Counted from the first letter of the stretch, positions 6,907 to 14,178 are shown. The stretch is DNA of 36,208 nucleotides from an uncultured Eubacteriales bacterium (GCA_949067325.1 CARTDZ010000008.1:1-36208), one strand, 5' to 3'. Made by a program: numbers and translations. Notes: a model not told the origin generated them from the sequence alone.

Positions 6907-8152
6907 CTGCGTCAACGTTATAGGGTGCGGATTTGCGGGCATTGAGTGTGCTTTGTTTTTGGCAGAGCATGGCATAAATGTCCACCTTTTTGACTGCAAA
7001 GCAAACACTTATCATTGCGACTGCCACAATTGTGAAATTTATGGCAGCAATGAAGAAAACGAACTTTTTGCACGCAACCTTTTGCGAAAGGAGATCAAAA
7101 TTTTAGGCAGCAGCCTTATAGAAAAGGAAGAAGAATTGCTGAAAAAAGAAAAATTTTCTTCTTGCGTTGCTGACAAGCTTTTGACATATGGTGTTGAGCG
7201 AGTTAAAAACCACCCACGCATCGAATTTTTTAATCTTTGCGTGCGAGATATCAATTTGAAAGAAATCAATGTCATAGCAAGCGGCCCTCACACAGAAAGC
7301 GGACTTTTTGAAAATCTCAAAGACCTGCACGGCTCTATGCGATTGTTTGACACATACAATATTTATCCGCTTGTTGAAAATATAACTGAAAGTGAATTTG
7401 TAAAAAAAGGTGATAATCTTTTTTTGCCTATGAGTTATAAAGAATATATAACTTTATGCAACGCGGTGCTATCTGAGCGAAATGCATTGCTTTCCAAAGG
7501 ACGAGCTTTATCAAAAGATGTCAGTCTTATAGAAGAAATGGTTACAAAAGACAAAGACGCCCTTAAAAGCAACATTATGCGGCCAATTTTTATTGAACAT
7601 TTGTCAGAAAAACCTTATGCTTGCCTTAAGCTTAACTTAACCCGAAGAGGATATGAAATTGAAGGCTTTGCTTCAGCTCTTCCGCCAGAATGTCAGTACA
7701 GAATTATCAATTCAATCAAAGGTCTTGAAAGGGCGGTTATTTTAAGAACTGGCAAGTCAATTGCAAACAACTATATAAATGCACCTTTTGTTATAAACAA
7801 TTTTAGTCAGTCAAACAAATTTTCAAATATATTTTATGCTGGAAATATTTCAGGTGTTTATGGCCATATCGAAAGTATGGCAAGTGGGCTTTATGTAGGG
7901 TATAATGTTTTGCGATTTATAAATGGGCTGGAACTTTTACCTCTTCCAAAAGAAACTGCTATTGGCGCTCTTATAGACAAAGTTGTCACTGCAGGTGTGA
8001 TGAGAAATCAACCTGTTATAGCAAGTTATGACATCATAAAAACACAAAAAGATTACAAAACCATTGCAGGCAAAAGCAAATATTTGCTTGAAAACTGCGA
8101 AATAGTTTTGACGAAGTTTAAGGAGGATTATTTAAATGGAAAGCATATTTAG
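6866..8152 (+). CDS. Divergent TrmFO-family FAD protein lacking both conserved cysteines
   Basis: Protein of 428 aa, close to TrmFO size (about 435). TrmFO makes m5U54 in tRNA using folate and FADH2. Family features: VIGCGFAGIECALFLAEHGI (dinucleotide-binding loop, usually GxGLAGSEAA), RVKNHPRIE, ASGPHTES, and the C-terminal FYAGNISGVYGHIESMASGL. The catalytic positions are altered. Where B. subtilis TrmFO has VCSNS the sequence reads YGSNE (Gly60), and where it has EGCMPIE the sequence reads KDVSLIEEM (Val219). Loss of both cysteines suggests a changed mechanism or target; the Mycoplasma paralogue RlmFO, which modifies 23S rRNA, is a precedent for new targets. The start is unclear: the ATG at 6866 overlaps topA by 41 nt, and AGAGGAG at about 6883 would better serve a CTG at 6896. 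Confidence 0.75.
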   Translation: MIAIIKRRAKLKYSCVNVIGCGFAGIECALFLAEHGINVHLFDCKANTYHCDCHNCEIYGSNEENELFARNLLRKEIKILGSSLIEKEEELLKKEKFSSCVADKLLTYGVERVKNHPRIEFFNLCVRDINLKEINVIASGPHTESGLFENLKDLHGSMRLFDTYNIYPLVENITESEFVKKGDNLFLPMSYKEYITLCNAVLSERNALLSKGRALSKDVSLIEEMVTKDKDALKSNIMRPIFIEHLSEKPYACLKLNLTRRGYEIEGFASALPPECQYRIINSIKGLERAVILRTGKSIANNYINAPFVINNFSQSNKFSNIFYAGNISGVYGHIESMASGLYVGYNVLRFINGLELLPLPKETAIGALIDKVVTAGVMRNQPVIASYDIIKTQKDYKTIAGKSKYLLENCEIVLTKFKEDYLNGKHI

Positions 8153-8675
8153 AGGCACAACAATTTGTGGCGTAAAAAGAGATGGCAAGATTGCAATTGC
8201 AGGTGACGGACAAGTCACCATGTCAAACAGCGTTATTTTCAAAAGCAATGCAAAAAAGGTGAGAAGAATTTTTGATGACAAAGTTGTTATTGGCTTTGCA
8301 GGAGGCGTTGCTGACGCTTTTTCACTATGTGAAAGATTTGAAGGCATGCTCAACAAATTTTCTGGCAATCTTATGCGAAGTGCGGTCGAACTCGCTCAAA
8401 CTTGGCGAGAAGACAAGGCTTCAAGGCAACTAGATGCCCTTATGATTGTGGCTGACAAAGACCAACTTCTCATCATCTCTGGCAATGGCGAAGTTATTGA
8501 GCCAGATGAAGGCATTTGTGCAATTGGCTCTGGTGGAAATTATGCTTTCGCAGCAGCAAAGGCGCTTTGTCAAAACACAGATCTTACTGCAAAGGAAATT
8601 GCATATAAGTCACTTGAAATTGCAGGTCAAATTTGCGTATTTACAAATGATCATATAATAGTTGAGGAGGTTTGA
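8136..8675 (+). CDS. hslV: ATP-dependent protease subunit HslV (ClpQ)
   Basis: Protein of 179 aa, the peptidase dodecamer of the HslVU protease. The N-terminus MESIFRGTTICGV matches the FHGTTI or FHATTI start of Gram-positive and Thermotoga HslV. By analogy the short propeptide is removed to expose Thr8 as nucleophile. AGDGQVTM, KVRRIFDDKVVIGFAGGVADAF and AIGSGGNYAFAAAKAL are family segments. The ribosome site AAGGAGG lies upstream of the ATG, which overlaps the previous gene by 17 nt. hslU follows directly. In Bacillus a codV (xerC-like) recombinase gene sits between gid/trmFO and this gene; it is absent here. Confidence 0.95.
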   Translation: MESIFRGTTICGVKRDGKIAIAGDGQVTMSNSVIFKSNAKKVRRIFDDKVVIGFAGGVADAFSLCERFEGMLNKFSGNLMRSAVELAQTWREDKASRQLDALMIVADKDQLLIISGNGEVIEPDEGICAIGSGGNYAFAAAKALCQNTDLTAKEIAYKSLEIAGQICVFTNDHIIVEEV

Positions 8676-8676
8676 T

Positions 8677-9972
8677 ATGAACTTTACACCAAGAGAAATA
8701 GTAGACGAACTTGACAAATACATAATTGGCCAAGAAAAAGCCAAACGTGCAGTGGCAATTGCACTAAGAAACCGTTATCGCCGAAGCAAGCTCTCAAAAG
8801 AGCTGCGTGAAGAGATAACCCCAAAAAATATCATCATGAAAGGCCCAACAGGTGTTGGCAAAACAGAAATCGCAAGGCGTCTTGCAAAGCTTGTAAAAGC
8901 ACCTTTTATCAAGATTGAAGCTACAAAATATACCGAGGTAGGCTATGTTGGTCGTGATGTTGAAAGCATGATCCGCGACCTTGTAGAAGTGGCCGTACGT
9001 ATGGTGAAAGATGAAAAAACTCATGAGATTGAGGCAAAAGTTGCTCCAATTGTTGAAAAAACACTAGTAGACGCTATTTGCGACACAAGACGAGGCGAAA
9101 AACTTGAAGTTGACAAAACTGTTGTTGAAATAGAACTTAAAGAAGGCAAGCTTGAAAATGAAAGCATTGAAGTAAGTGTTGTTGACAACCCTAAGCCAAT
9201 GCTTGCAATTGGCGGGCCAGAACTCAATCTTGGCAGTATGTTTGACAATCTTCTTCCTCAAAGACATAAAAAACGCAAGATGAGCGTAGCACGTGCGAGA
9301 GAACTTCTTACAAGCGAAGAATGCGACAAGCTCATCGACCAAGACAACGTTTATGCTGAAGCGTTGAGACGAACTGAAGAAGAAGGCATCATCTTTATTG
9401 ATGAAATTGACAAAATTATTGGCAAAAGCGGCGGCTCAAACAATCAAGACGTTTCAAGAGAGGGCGTTCAGCGCGACATATTGCCTATTGTTGAAGGCTC
9501 AACAGTGTCGACCAAATATGGCAATGTCAAAACTGACTTCATTCTTTTTATTGCCTCTGGTGCTTTTCATGTGGCAAATATTGCTGATATGATACCAGAG
9601 CTTCAAGGCCGCTTTCCAATTCGTGTAGATCTCGAAAACCTCACAAAAGAGGATTTTAAAAAGATTTTAAGCGAAACAAAAAATTCAATCATCTTGCAAT
9701 ATGCAAGCATACTTAAAGTGGACAACATTGACCTTGTTTTCACTGATGACGCCATTGATGAAATTGCTGAAATGACAGTTGCTGAAAATGAAACGAGTGA
9801 AAATATAGGTGCAAGACGACTTCATACTATTATGGAAAGTTTGCTTGAAGACATTTCTTTCAACGCAAATGGTCTTCACCCAATGCTTGAAGTCAAGATT
9901 GATAGAGCTTATGTTCAAAAGGCCTTCACTGAAACAAAGAAAAAATTTGACCTTAAAAAATATGTTTTGTAA
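8677..9972 (+). CDS. hslU: HslU (ClpY) AAA+ unfoldase
   Basis: Protein of 431 aa, the hexameric ATPase that unfolds substrates for HslV. It shows the N-terminal FTPREIVDELDKYIIGQE, Walker A GPTGVGKTE, the pore-proximal GYVGRDVESMIRDL, an intermediate I-domain (about 110-230, acidic and variable), Walker B IIFIDEIDK, and the sensor 2 region ENIGARRLHTIMESLLED. The C-terminus ends KKYVL, close to the tail that docks into HslV. The ATG at 8677 is 1 nt after the hslV stop and has GAGGAGG upstream. A TTG 15 nt earlier is in frame but lacks support. Confidence 0.96.
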   Translation: MNFTPREIVDELDKYIIGQEKAKRAVAIALRNRYRRSKLSKELREEITPKNIIMKGPTGVGKTEIARRLAKLVKAPFIKIEATKYTEVGYVGRDVESMIRDLVEVAVRMVKDEKTHEIEAKVAPIVEKTLVDAICDTRRGEKLEVDKTVVEIELKEGKLENESIEVSVVDNPKPMLAIGGPELNLGSMFDNLLPQRHKKRKMSVARARELLTSEECDKLIDQDNVYAEALRRTEEEGIIFIDEIDKIIGKSGGSNNQDVSREGVQRDILPIVEGSTVSTKYGNVKTDFILFIASGAFHVANIADMIPELQGRFPIRVDLENLTKEDFKKILSETKNSIILQYASILKVDNIDLVFTDDAIDEIAEMTVAENETSENIGARRLHTIMESLLEDISFNANGLHPMLEVKIDRAYVQKAFTETKKKFDLKKYVL

Positions 9973-9994
9973 AAGTCAAAGTTTGTTGTATAAT
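9967..9994 (+). promoter_or_regulatory. Promoter of tcdA, overlapping the hslU stop codon
   Basis: TTGTAA (9967-9972) contains the hslU stop codon; TATAAT (9989-9994) follows after 16 nt. The -10 ends 7 nt before the A of the tcdA ATG at 10001, with no Shine-Dalgarno site between, so the transcript would be leaderless. Confidence 0.6.
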
Positions 9995-10000
9995 AAACTC

Positions 10001-10681
10001 ATGGATACATCACGAAATGAACTTTTGATTGGTCAAGATGGACAACAAAAACTTAAAGACAGCAACATCGCAATTGTCGGAGTAGGTGGTGTTGGCGGAT
10101 ATGTGGCGACAATGCTTGTTCGTGCTGGCGTGGAAAACTTGACAATTGTTGACTTCGATAGGGTGAGTTCTTCAAACTTAAACCGACAGGTTGTCGCACT
10201 TGAAAGCACAATCGGCGAGTTTAAAGTTGAGGTTTTAAAAAAGCAGCTTTTGGAGATAAATAGTTGTTTAAAAATCACCGCAATAAAAAATCGACTTACA
10301 CAAGAAAATGTCAGTCAGATAATAACAGCTCAATTTGACTATGTAGTAGATTGTATCGACAGCGTGCCAGACAAAATTGCTTTAATAGTTTTTTGCAAAA
10401 AAAACAATATAAAGATCATATCTGCTATGGGTGCAGGAAATAGGACAAGCATTCCGCGTTTTATTCTTACAGATATATACAAAACCCATGATGACGGACT
10501 TGCAAAGGCAGTTCGCAAAAAGCTGCGAATAGAGGGGGTTGAAAATCTAGAAGTGGTCACCTGTGAAGACAAAGCTCTTCGCGGCGGCGGAACAGTTGGA
10601 AGCATAAGTTATCTACCAGCAATGTGCGGAATAACACTTGCTGCGGTAATAATAAATAAAATCTTGGAGGAGAAAAAATGA
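10001..10681 (+). CDS. tcdA: tRNA threonylcarbamoyladenosine dehydratase (TcdA/CsdL), E1-like
   Basis: Protein of 226 aa. TcdA is a ThiF/MoeB-type adenylating enzyme that cyclises t6A37 of tRNA to ct6A using ATP. Visible elements are the nucleotide-binding loop GVGGVGGYVATML, the acidic segment IVDFDRVSSSNLNRQ, CIDSVPDK, AMGAGNR, and the family tail EVVTCEDKA followed by GSISYLPAMCG. A longer reading frame extends back into hslU, but homology begins at MDTSRNELLIG, so 10001 is the start. In E. coli this enzyme works with a cysteine desulfurase (CsdA-CsdE); here a cysteine desulfurase and scaffold follow two genes later. The stop overlaps the trxA start (AATGA), so the two are coupled. Confidence 0.82.
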   Translation: MDTSRNELLIGQDGQQKLKDSNIAIVGVGGVGGYVATMLVRAGVENLTIVDFDRVSSSNLNRQVVALESTIGEFKVEVLKKQLLEINSCLKITAIKNRLTQENVSQIITAQFDYVVDCIDSVPDKIALIVFCKKNNIKIISAMGAGNRTSIPRFILTDIYKTHDDGLAKAVRKKLRIEGVENLEVVTCEDKALRGGGTVGSISYLPAMCGITLAAVIINKILEEKK

Positions 10682-10989
10682 AAATAATCACAGAAAAAGA
10701 ATTTGATAAGGCAACAGAAAAAGGCTTGGTGCTTGTTGACTTTTTTGCGTCTTGGTGCGGCCCATGTCGCATGATGGCGATTATACTTGAAGATATTGCA
10801 AAAGAACTTGAAGGAAAGGTAGAAATATATAAAGTTGACGTTGACAACGATGAAAAGCTTGCAAGAAAGTTTGGCATAATGTCAATACCAACACTTATTT
10901 TCTTTGAAAATGGAAAAGTTCAAAAAAAGCATGTAGGAATTTGGCAAAAAGAAGATTGTGTTGATTTTATAAAGAGTTTTATCAAATAA
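10678..10989 (+). CDS. trxA: Thioredoxin
   Basis: Protein of 103 aa with the redox motif WCGPC (Cys27 and Cys30), preceded by VLVDFFASW, and the cis-proline segment SIPTLIFFENGK. It reduces protein disulfides in the cytoplasm. Its ATG overlaps the tcdA stop, with TGGAGGAG upstream, so it is co-translated with tcdA. The neighbouring sulfur-transfer genes suggest it could regenerate persulfide or disulfide intermediates, which is inference. No clear terminator follows; the 129-nt gap to the next gene holds a promoter. Confidence 0.93.
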   Translation: MKIITEKEFDKATEKGLVLVDFFASWCGPCRMMAIILEDIAKELEGKVEIYKVDVDNDEKLARKFGIMSIPTLIFFENGKVQKKHVGIWQKEDCVDFIKSFIK

Positions 10990-11066
10990 TTTCTTATTTT
11001 TAAGCTCAAAAAGCTGAAAAAACAATGTTTTTGTGTCAAATTTGCAAAATTATTTTTTGGTAGATA

Positions 11067-11095
11067 TTGACTTTGAAGCCGCTGAGTGATAAAAT
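11067..11095 (+). promoter_or_regulatory. Promoter of iscS-iscU
   Basis: TTGACT (11067-11072) and TAAAAT (11090-11095) are separated by 17 nt. GGGAGAAA serves as ribosome site before the ATG at 11119. No IscR-like gene is adjacent. Confidence 0.75.
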
Positions 11096-11118
11096 TGATG
11101 TGACAAAAGGGAGAAATT

Positions 11119-12291
11119 ATGAGAAGAGTATATCTTGACAATGCAGCAACAACTTATGTTTCAAGCGAGGTATTGGCTGAAATGCTGCCATGTTTCAACA
11201 CAATTTATGGCAATTCAAGTTCGCTTCATTCATTTGGGCGTGAAGCTTCTGCCATCATTGACAGAGCAAGAGATCGTATCGCTGCTGCAATAAATGCACA
11301 AAAATCAAATGAAATCTATTTCACTTCTGGTGGAACAGAAGCTGACAACTGGGCAATCAAGGGCATCGCTCATGCTTATGCAAACAAAGGCAAGCATATC
11401 ATCGTCAGCTCAATTGAACATCATGCCGTTCTTGACGCATGCAAACAACTTGAAAGTGAAGGATTTGAAGTGACATATTTGCCAGTTGACAAGTATGGCC
11501 TTGTAAACATTGCAGACATCTTGCATGCAATCAAAAAAACAACAACACTCATTTCTATTATGGCTGTAAACAATGAAGTTGGCACAATTCAAAATATCAA
11601 AGCTATTGCAAAAACAGCTCATGAATACGGTATCATTTTTCACACAGACGCAGTGCAAGCAATTGGCGCAGTAAAAATCAATGTGCAAGATATGGAAATT
11701 GACGCAATGAGTATGTCAGCTCACAAAATTTATGGACCAAAGGGTGTTGGCTGCTTGTATCTTCGCAATGGCGTAAGAATTGAAAATCTTATGGCTGGCG
11801 GAAATCAAGAACGCGGCAAGCGTGGCGGAACAACAAATGTGCCTGCAATCGCTGGTTTTGGAAAGGCTGTAGAAATAGCAGTTCGAGACCTTACAATCAA
11901 CCAACAAAAACTTAAAACTGTGAGAGAATACTTTCTTACAAAGGTAAGAGAAAAAATACCTTTTATTCAAGTCAATGGTCACCCACATCAAAAAATAAAC
12001 GGCACTGTCAACATTTCTTTTGAAATGATTGAAGGTGAGTCAATCCTGATGCTTCTTGACCTCGACGGTGTGGCAGTCTCAACAGCATCTGCTTGCACTT
12101 CAAATTCACTCGAGCCATCACACGTATTGAGAAGTATGGGTGTGCCTGATGAAATCGCTCAAGGCTCAATCCGTTTCTCATTCGGCAAAAATATTTCAAA
12201 GAGCGATGTGGATTACACAATCGACGTTCTTGAAAAAGCGGTTGCAAAACTTAGAGGCATTTCGCCAATTACAAAAGCAGGGAGGAAATAA
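11119..12291 (+). CDS. iscS: Cysteine desulfurase (NifS/IscS type)
   Basis: Protein of 390 aa. This PLP enzyme converts cysteine to alanine and passes persulfide sulfur to a scaffold. It starts with YLDNAATTYVSSEV, has the PLP-contact segment SGGTEADNWAIKG, SSIEHHAV, the Schiff-base lysine in SAHKIYGPKG (Lys203) and the catalytic cysteine in TASACTSNS (Cys326). The short loop around Cys326 and the adjacent iscU place it with the NifS/IscS group I enzymes used for Fe-S clusters and tRNA thiolation. The usual clostridial partners iscR and mnmA are missing here. iscU follows after 2 nt. Confidence 0.95.
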   Translation: MRRVYLDNAATTYVSSEVLAEMLPCFNTIYGNSSSLHSFGREASAIIDRARDRIAAAINAQKSNEIYFTSGGTEADNWAIKGIAHAYANKGKHIIVSSIEHHAVLDACKQLESEGFEVTYLPVDKYGLVNIADILHAIKKTTTLISIMAVNNEVGTIQNIKAIAKTAHEYGIIFHTDAVQAIGAVKINVQDMEIDAMSMSAHKIYGPKGVGCLYLRNGVRIENLMAGGNQERGKRGGTTNVPAIAGFGKAVEIAVRDLTINQQKLKTVREYFLTKVREKIPFIQVNGHPHQKINGTVNISFEMIEGESILMLLDLDGVAVSTASACTSNSLEPSHVLRSMGVPDEIAQGSIRFSFGKNISKSDVDYTIDVLEKAVAKLRGISPITKAGRK

Positions 12292-12293
12292 TT

Positions 12294-12689
12294 ATGTATA
12301 GCAAAGAAATTATCGAGCGCTTTAAAAACCCTAAAAATGCTGGCGGCCTTCGCGGAGCAAATGGCGTGGGCAAAGTTGGCAATGCTGCTTGTGGCGACAT
12401 TATGAAAATTTATCTTAAAATAAATGAAAATGACATTATTGAAGACGCAAAGTTCAAAACTTTTGGCTGCTGTGCGGCAATTGCTTCAACTGATGTCGCT
12501 TGTGACCTTATCAGAGGCAAATCAATTGATGAGGCGCTAAAGGTTACAAACAAAGATGTTTTCAATATACTAGGCACAATGCCAGCGCACAAAATTCACT
12601 GCTCAGTGCTTGCTGAAGAAACAATTCGCGACGCAGTTGAAGATTATTATAAGCGTAAAGAAAAAGAAAACAAAAAAGTTTCAAAATAA
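12294..12689 (+). CDS. iscU: Iron-sulfur cluster scaffold IscU/NifU N-terminal type
   Basis: Protein of 131 aa on which Fe-S clusters are built with sulfur from the preceding desulfurase. The three cluster ligands are visible: Cys33 in AACGD, Cys59 in FGCCAAIAST, and Cys103 in KIHCSVLAEE. The sequence has an extra cysteine directly after the second ligand (GCC where most have GCG) and another at 70. The C-terminus is a lysine-rich tail. GGGAGGAA lies just upstream of the ATG and overlaps the iscS stop region. A terminator follows, so iscS-iscU form a two-gene operon. Confidence 0.94.
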   Translation: MYSKEIIERFKNPKNAGGLRGANGVGKVGNAACGDIMKIYLKINENDIIEDAKFKTFGCCAAIASTDVACDLIRGKSIDEALKVTNKDVFNILGTMPAHKIHCSVLAEETIRDAVEDYYKRKEKENKKVSK

Positions 12690-12700
12690 TATATTATTAA

Positions 12701-12729
12701 AAAAAAGATGACCAGTAGTTATCTTTTTT
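12701..12729 (+). terminator. Terminator of iscS-iscU
   Basis: AAAGATGAC (12704-12712) pairs with GTTATCTTT (12718-12726) around a 5-nt loop, one pair being G-T, and runs into a T-tract to 12729. Confidence 0.75.
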
Positions 12730-12734
12730 CATGC

Positions 12735-12762
12735 TTGACAATTTTTGTAAATATGTTATAAT
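12735..12762 (+). promoter_or_regulatory. Strong promoter of the small membrane-protein unit
   Basis: Consensus TTGACA (12735-12740) and consensus TATAAT (12757-12762) are separated by 16 nt. Transcription would start near 12769, leaving a leader of about 145 nt before the ATG at 12915. Confidence 0.8.
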
Positions 12763-12792
12763 GTGTTTTCAAGAGTTGAATGCAAGATAAAA

Positions 12793-12897
12793 ATGACCAT
12801 CTACAAAACACAAACTGCTGGTATAAGTTTGATAGAAGAAGATTGTTTTTTCGGGCATCACGCTAATGCTGGAAGATGGTTTCAGGGTAATAATTGA
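12793..12897 (+). other. Leader with a 34-codon upstream ORF and a possible branched RNA fold
   Basis: Inside the leader an ATG at 12793 opens 34 codons (begins MTIYKTQTAG, ends GRWFQGNN) and stops at 12895-12897, right before the AAAGGAGG ribosome site of the next gene. Its own ribosome site is weak. The same bases can fold: ACCATCT (12796-12802) pairs with AGATGGT (12874-12880), enclosing a hairpin CAAACT/AGTTTG (12811-12816 with 12826-12831) and a short GCAT/ATGC stem (12855-12858 with 12866-12869). Either a leader peptide or a regulatory RNA is possible. I recognise no known riboswitch consensus. A second overlapping frame starts at 12780. Confidence 0.4.
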
Positions 12898-12914
12898 AAA
12901 AAAGGAGGACAACA

Positions 12915-13316
12915 ATGATCAAAGCGTTATATAGAATGTTTTTGCTTGGTGCGGCAACGACTTCGCTTGCGGCAGGTGCTTATTCTTTTAAGCATGATGC
13001 CAAGGCCGAAGAACAAATTTATATTGCTGAGGCTTCGCGAGATATTTGCACAGTTAGTGCAGTCAAAGAGGAAGAAAACGAAGAAAAAGACTTATCAAAC
13101 GACAAAGAAAAAGCGTTGATATGGACCGTTATGGGTGTGATGAGTGCTTTGACTTGTGTTGTGGTTGGCGGACGTGTGGTTTCGATCAAAGCAGAACAAA
13201 ATAAGAGAATGAAAAGGTTTCAACATATAGAGACCAAGGAAGACATAAACCCCGAGCCTGTAGATGAAGTGATTGAAAAGTCTGATGAAAATAATATGGA
13301 CTCCTTCAATTGTTAA
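12915..13316 (+). CDS. Small exported or membrane-anchored protein, unknown function
   Basis: Protein of 133 aa. The N-terminus MIKALYRMFLLGAATTSLAA looks like a signal sequence, with a possible cleavage site around AYSFKHDAKAEE. A charged linker is followed by a second hydrophobic segment (WTVMGVMSALTCVVVGG), then a charged tail ending in NC. One or two membrane passes are likely. The ATG at 12915 has AAAGGAGG upstream; an earlier in-frame start does not. I recognise no family. It is the first of three small membrane-associated genes before the SRP RNA. Confidence 0.65.
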   Translation: MIKALYRMFLLGAATTSLAAGAYSFKHDAKAEEQIYIAEASRDICTVSAVKEEENEEKDLSNDKEKALIWTVMGVMSALTCVVVGGRVVSIKAEQNKRMKRFQHIETKEDINPEPVDEVIEKSDENNMDSFNC

Positions 13317-13342
13317 AAATCGGCAAAAAGCCGATTTTTTTT
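13315..13342 (+). terminator. Terminator overlapping the stop codon of the 133-aa gene
   Basis: AAAAATCGGC (13315-13324) and GCCGATTTTT (13330-13339) form a 10-bp perfect stem with an AAAAA loop, followed by T residues. The stem begins within the TAA stop codon. Confidence 0.9.
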
Positions 13343-13366
13343 GTAACATTGAATTTATTTTTATAG

Positions 13367-13372
13367 TATAAT
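13367..13372 (+). promoter_or_regulatory. -10 element for the leaderless 150-aa gene
   Basis: Consensus TATAAT ends 7 nt before the A of the ATG at 13379. There is no Shine-Dalgarno site. A -35 is weak (TAACAT at 13344-13349 with 17-nt spacing). Confidence 0.55.
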
Positions 13373-13378
13373 GATATT

Positions 13379-13831
13379 ATGTTAAAAGAAAAATTGAAAA
13401 AAATAAACAAGAAAGGCGCTTTAAAAAACATTGTTTTTGCAGCCATTTGTTTTGCGGCTGCTGTTGGAACGCTTTGTGGAGGTATTTTCAAACAGGTCCA
13501 AGCAAAAAAAATAAGACAAAGCATTGAAGAACGCCAAGAGTATCGCGTTTATTGTGATGTTTATGACGATAATTATAAAAATCTTTACAAAGCGGGTTTT
13601 ATTACTGAGGTGGACTATGTCGTAAAATTGTTGAACTACAACAAATTTGATGCGTTTTGCGAGCATAATGGTCAGGACCAGACTATCAAGGCATACAAAT
13701 CAAATTCAAGCCAATCTACAAAATTATTTTGTGGGTCTGTAGCAGCTACAGCGATAGGTGTGTTTGGCAGCTTAAAAGCTCATAACAGAAGAAAAAAGAA
13801 TTTGGATAAGGAACAGGAAATCTCTAGTTAA
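13379..13831 (+). CDS. Small two-pass membrane protein, unknown function
   Basis: Protein of 150 aa. A lysine-rich N-terminus precedes a hydrophobic segment (about 18-37, NIVFAAICFAAAVGTLCGG). A charged middle region rich in Tyr and Asp follows (RVYCDVYDDNYKNLYKAG), then a second hydrophobic segment (about 118-133, LFCGSVAATAIGVFGSL) and a basic tail. Basic residues flank both segments on the same side, which suggests both ends are cytoplasmic. I recognise no family. No ribosome site is present and the -10 is 7 nt upstream, so leaderless expression is likely. Confidence 0.6.
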   Translation: MLKEKLKKINKKGALKNIVFAAICFAAAVGTLCGGIFKQVQAKKIRQSIEERQEYRVYCDVYDDNYKNLYKAGFITEVDYVVKLLNYNKFDAFCEHNGQDQTIKAYKSNSSQSTKLFCGSVAATAIGVFGSLKAHNRRKKNLDKEQEISS

Positions 13832-13882
13832 ATAGGGTATATTTTGTCGAAAGTTGCAGATAATATTTGCAAGGAGGGCAAA

Positions 13883-14119
13883 ATGAAAGACGTTATGTTG
13901 ATGCTAGGTTTCGGTTTTGGGCTTGTGACAGGTGCTTTGTTGTACAAATATTCACAAGGCACACAAGATCTTGTCAATCAAGGCGAGAAGAAAATAATGA
14001 AAGAGGCCAAAAAGCTTGAAAAAAAGGCTGAGCAAGGCATGGAAGAACTTGAAAGCAAAGTCAAGAAGGGCGTAAAAAAAGCCGAACAAAAAATCAAACA
14101 AAGTAAGCCTAAATCATAA
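13883..14119 (+). CDS. YtxH-like small protein: one membrane segment plus lysine-rich coiled coil
   Basis: Protein of 78 aa. A short hydrophobic segment with glycines (MLMLGFGFGLVTGALLYKYS) is followed by a heptad-like, Lys/Glu-rich helix (MKEAKKLEKKAEQGMEELES and onward), the layout of YtxH-domain proteins. Their role is poorly known; some are linked to stress. The start at 13883 follows AAGGAGGG; an upstream TTG-type start is unsupported. Only 51 nt separate it from the previous gene and no terminator lies between, so the two may be cotranscribed. Confidence 0.6.
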   Translation: MKDVMLMLGFGFGLVTGALLYKYSQGTQDLVNQGEKKIMKEAKKLEKKAEQGMEELESKVKKGVKKAEQKIKQSKPKS

Positions 14120-14142
14120 AATTTATGGCTTTTGGTAATCAA

Positions 14143-14178
14143 AAAAGGCAAAGATAAAATTTCTTTGCCTTTTGTTTT
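14143..14178. terminator. Bidirectional terminator between the YtxH-like gene and SRP RNA
   Basis: AAAAGGCAAAGA (14143-14154) and TCTTTGCCTTTT (14162-14173) form a 12-bp perfect stem. T-rich sequence follows on the plus strand and a run of A (14141-14146) gives a U-tract on the minus strand. It can end the upstream plus-strand unit and the SRP RNA, whose 3' end is only 7-12 nt away. Confidence 0.8.

Noticed and set aside
9809..10000. N-terminal extension of the tcdA frame back into hslU
   Set aside because: Homology to E1-like enzymes begins at 10001, where a promoter -10 is correctly spaced; the extension reads antiphase hslU codons.
11000..11040. Possible terminator after trxA (AAGCT...AGCT and AAAAAC...GTTTTT)
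   Set aside because: The stems are short, AT-only or interrupted, and no proper T-tract follows.
12769..12914. Known riboswitch class in the leader
   Set aside because: I compared by eye with c-di-GMP, THF, purine, SAM, fluoride and ykkC consensus features and found no match, and no terminator hairpin precedes the gene.
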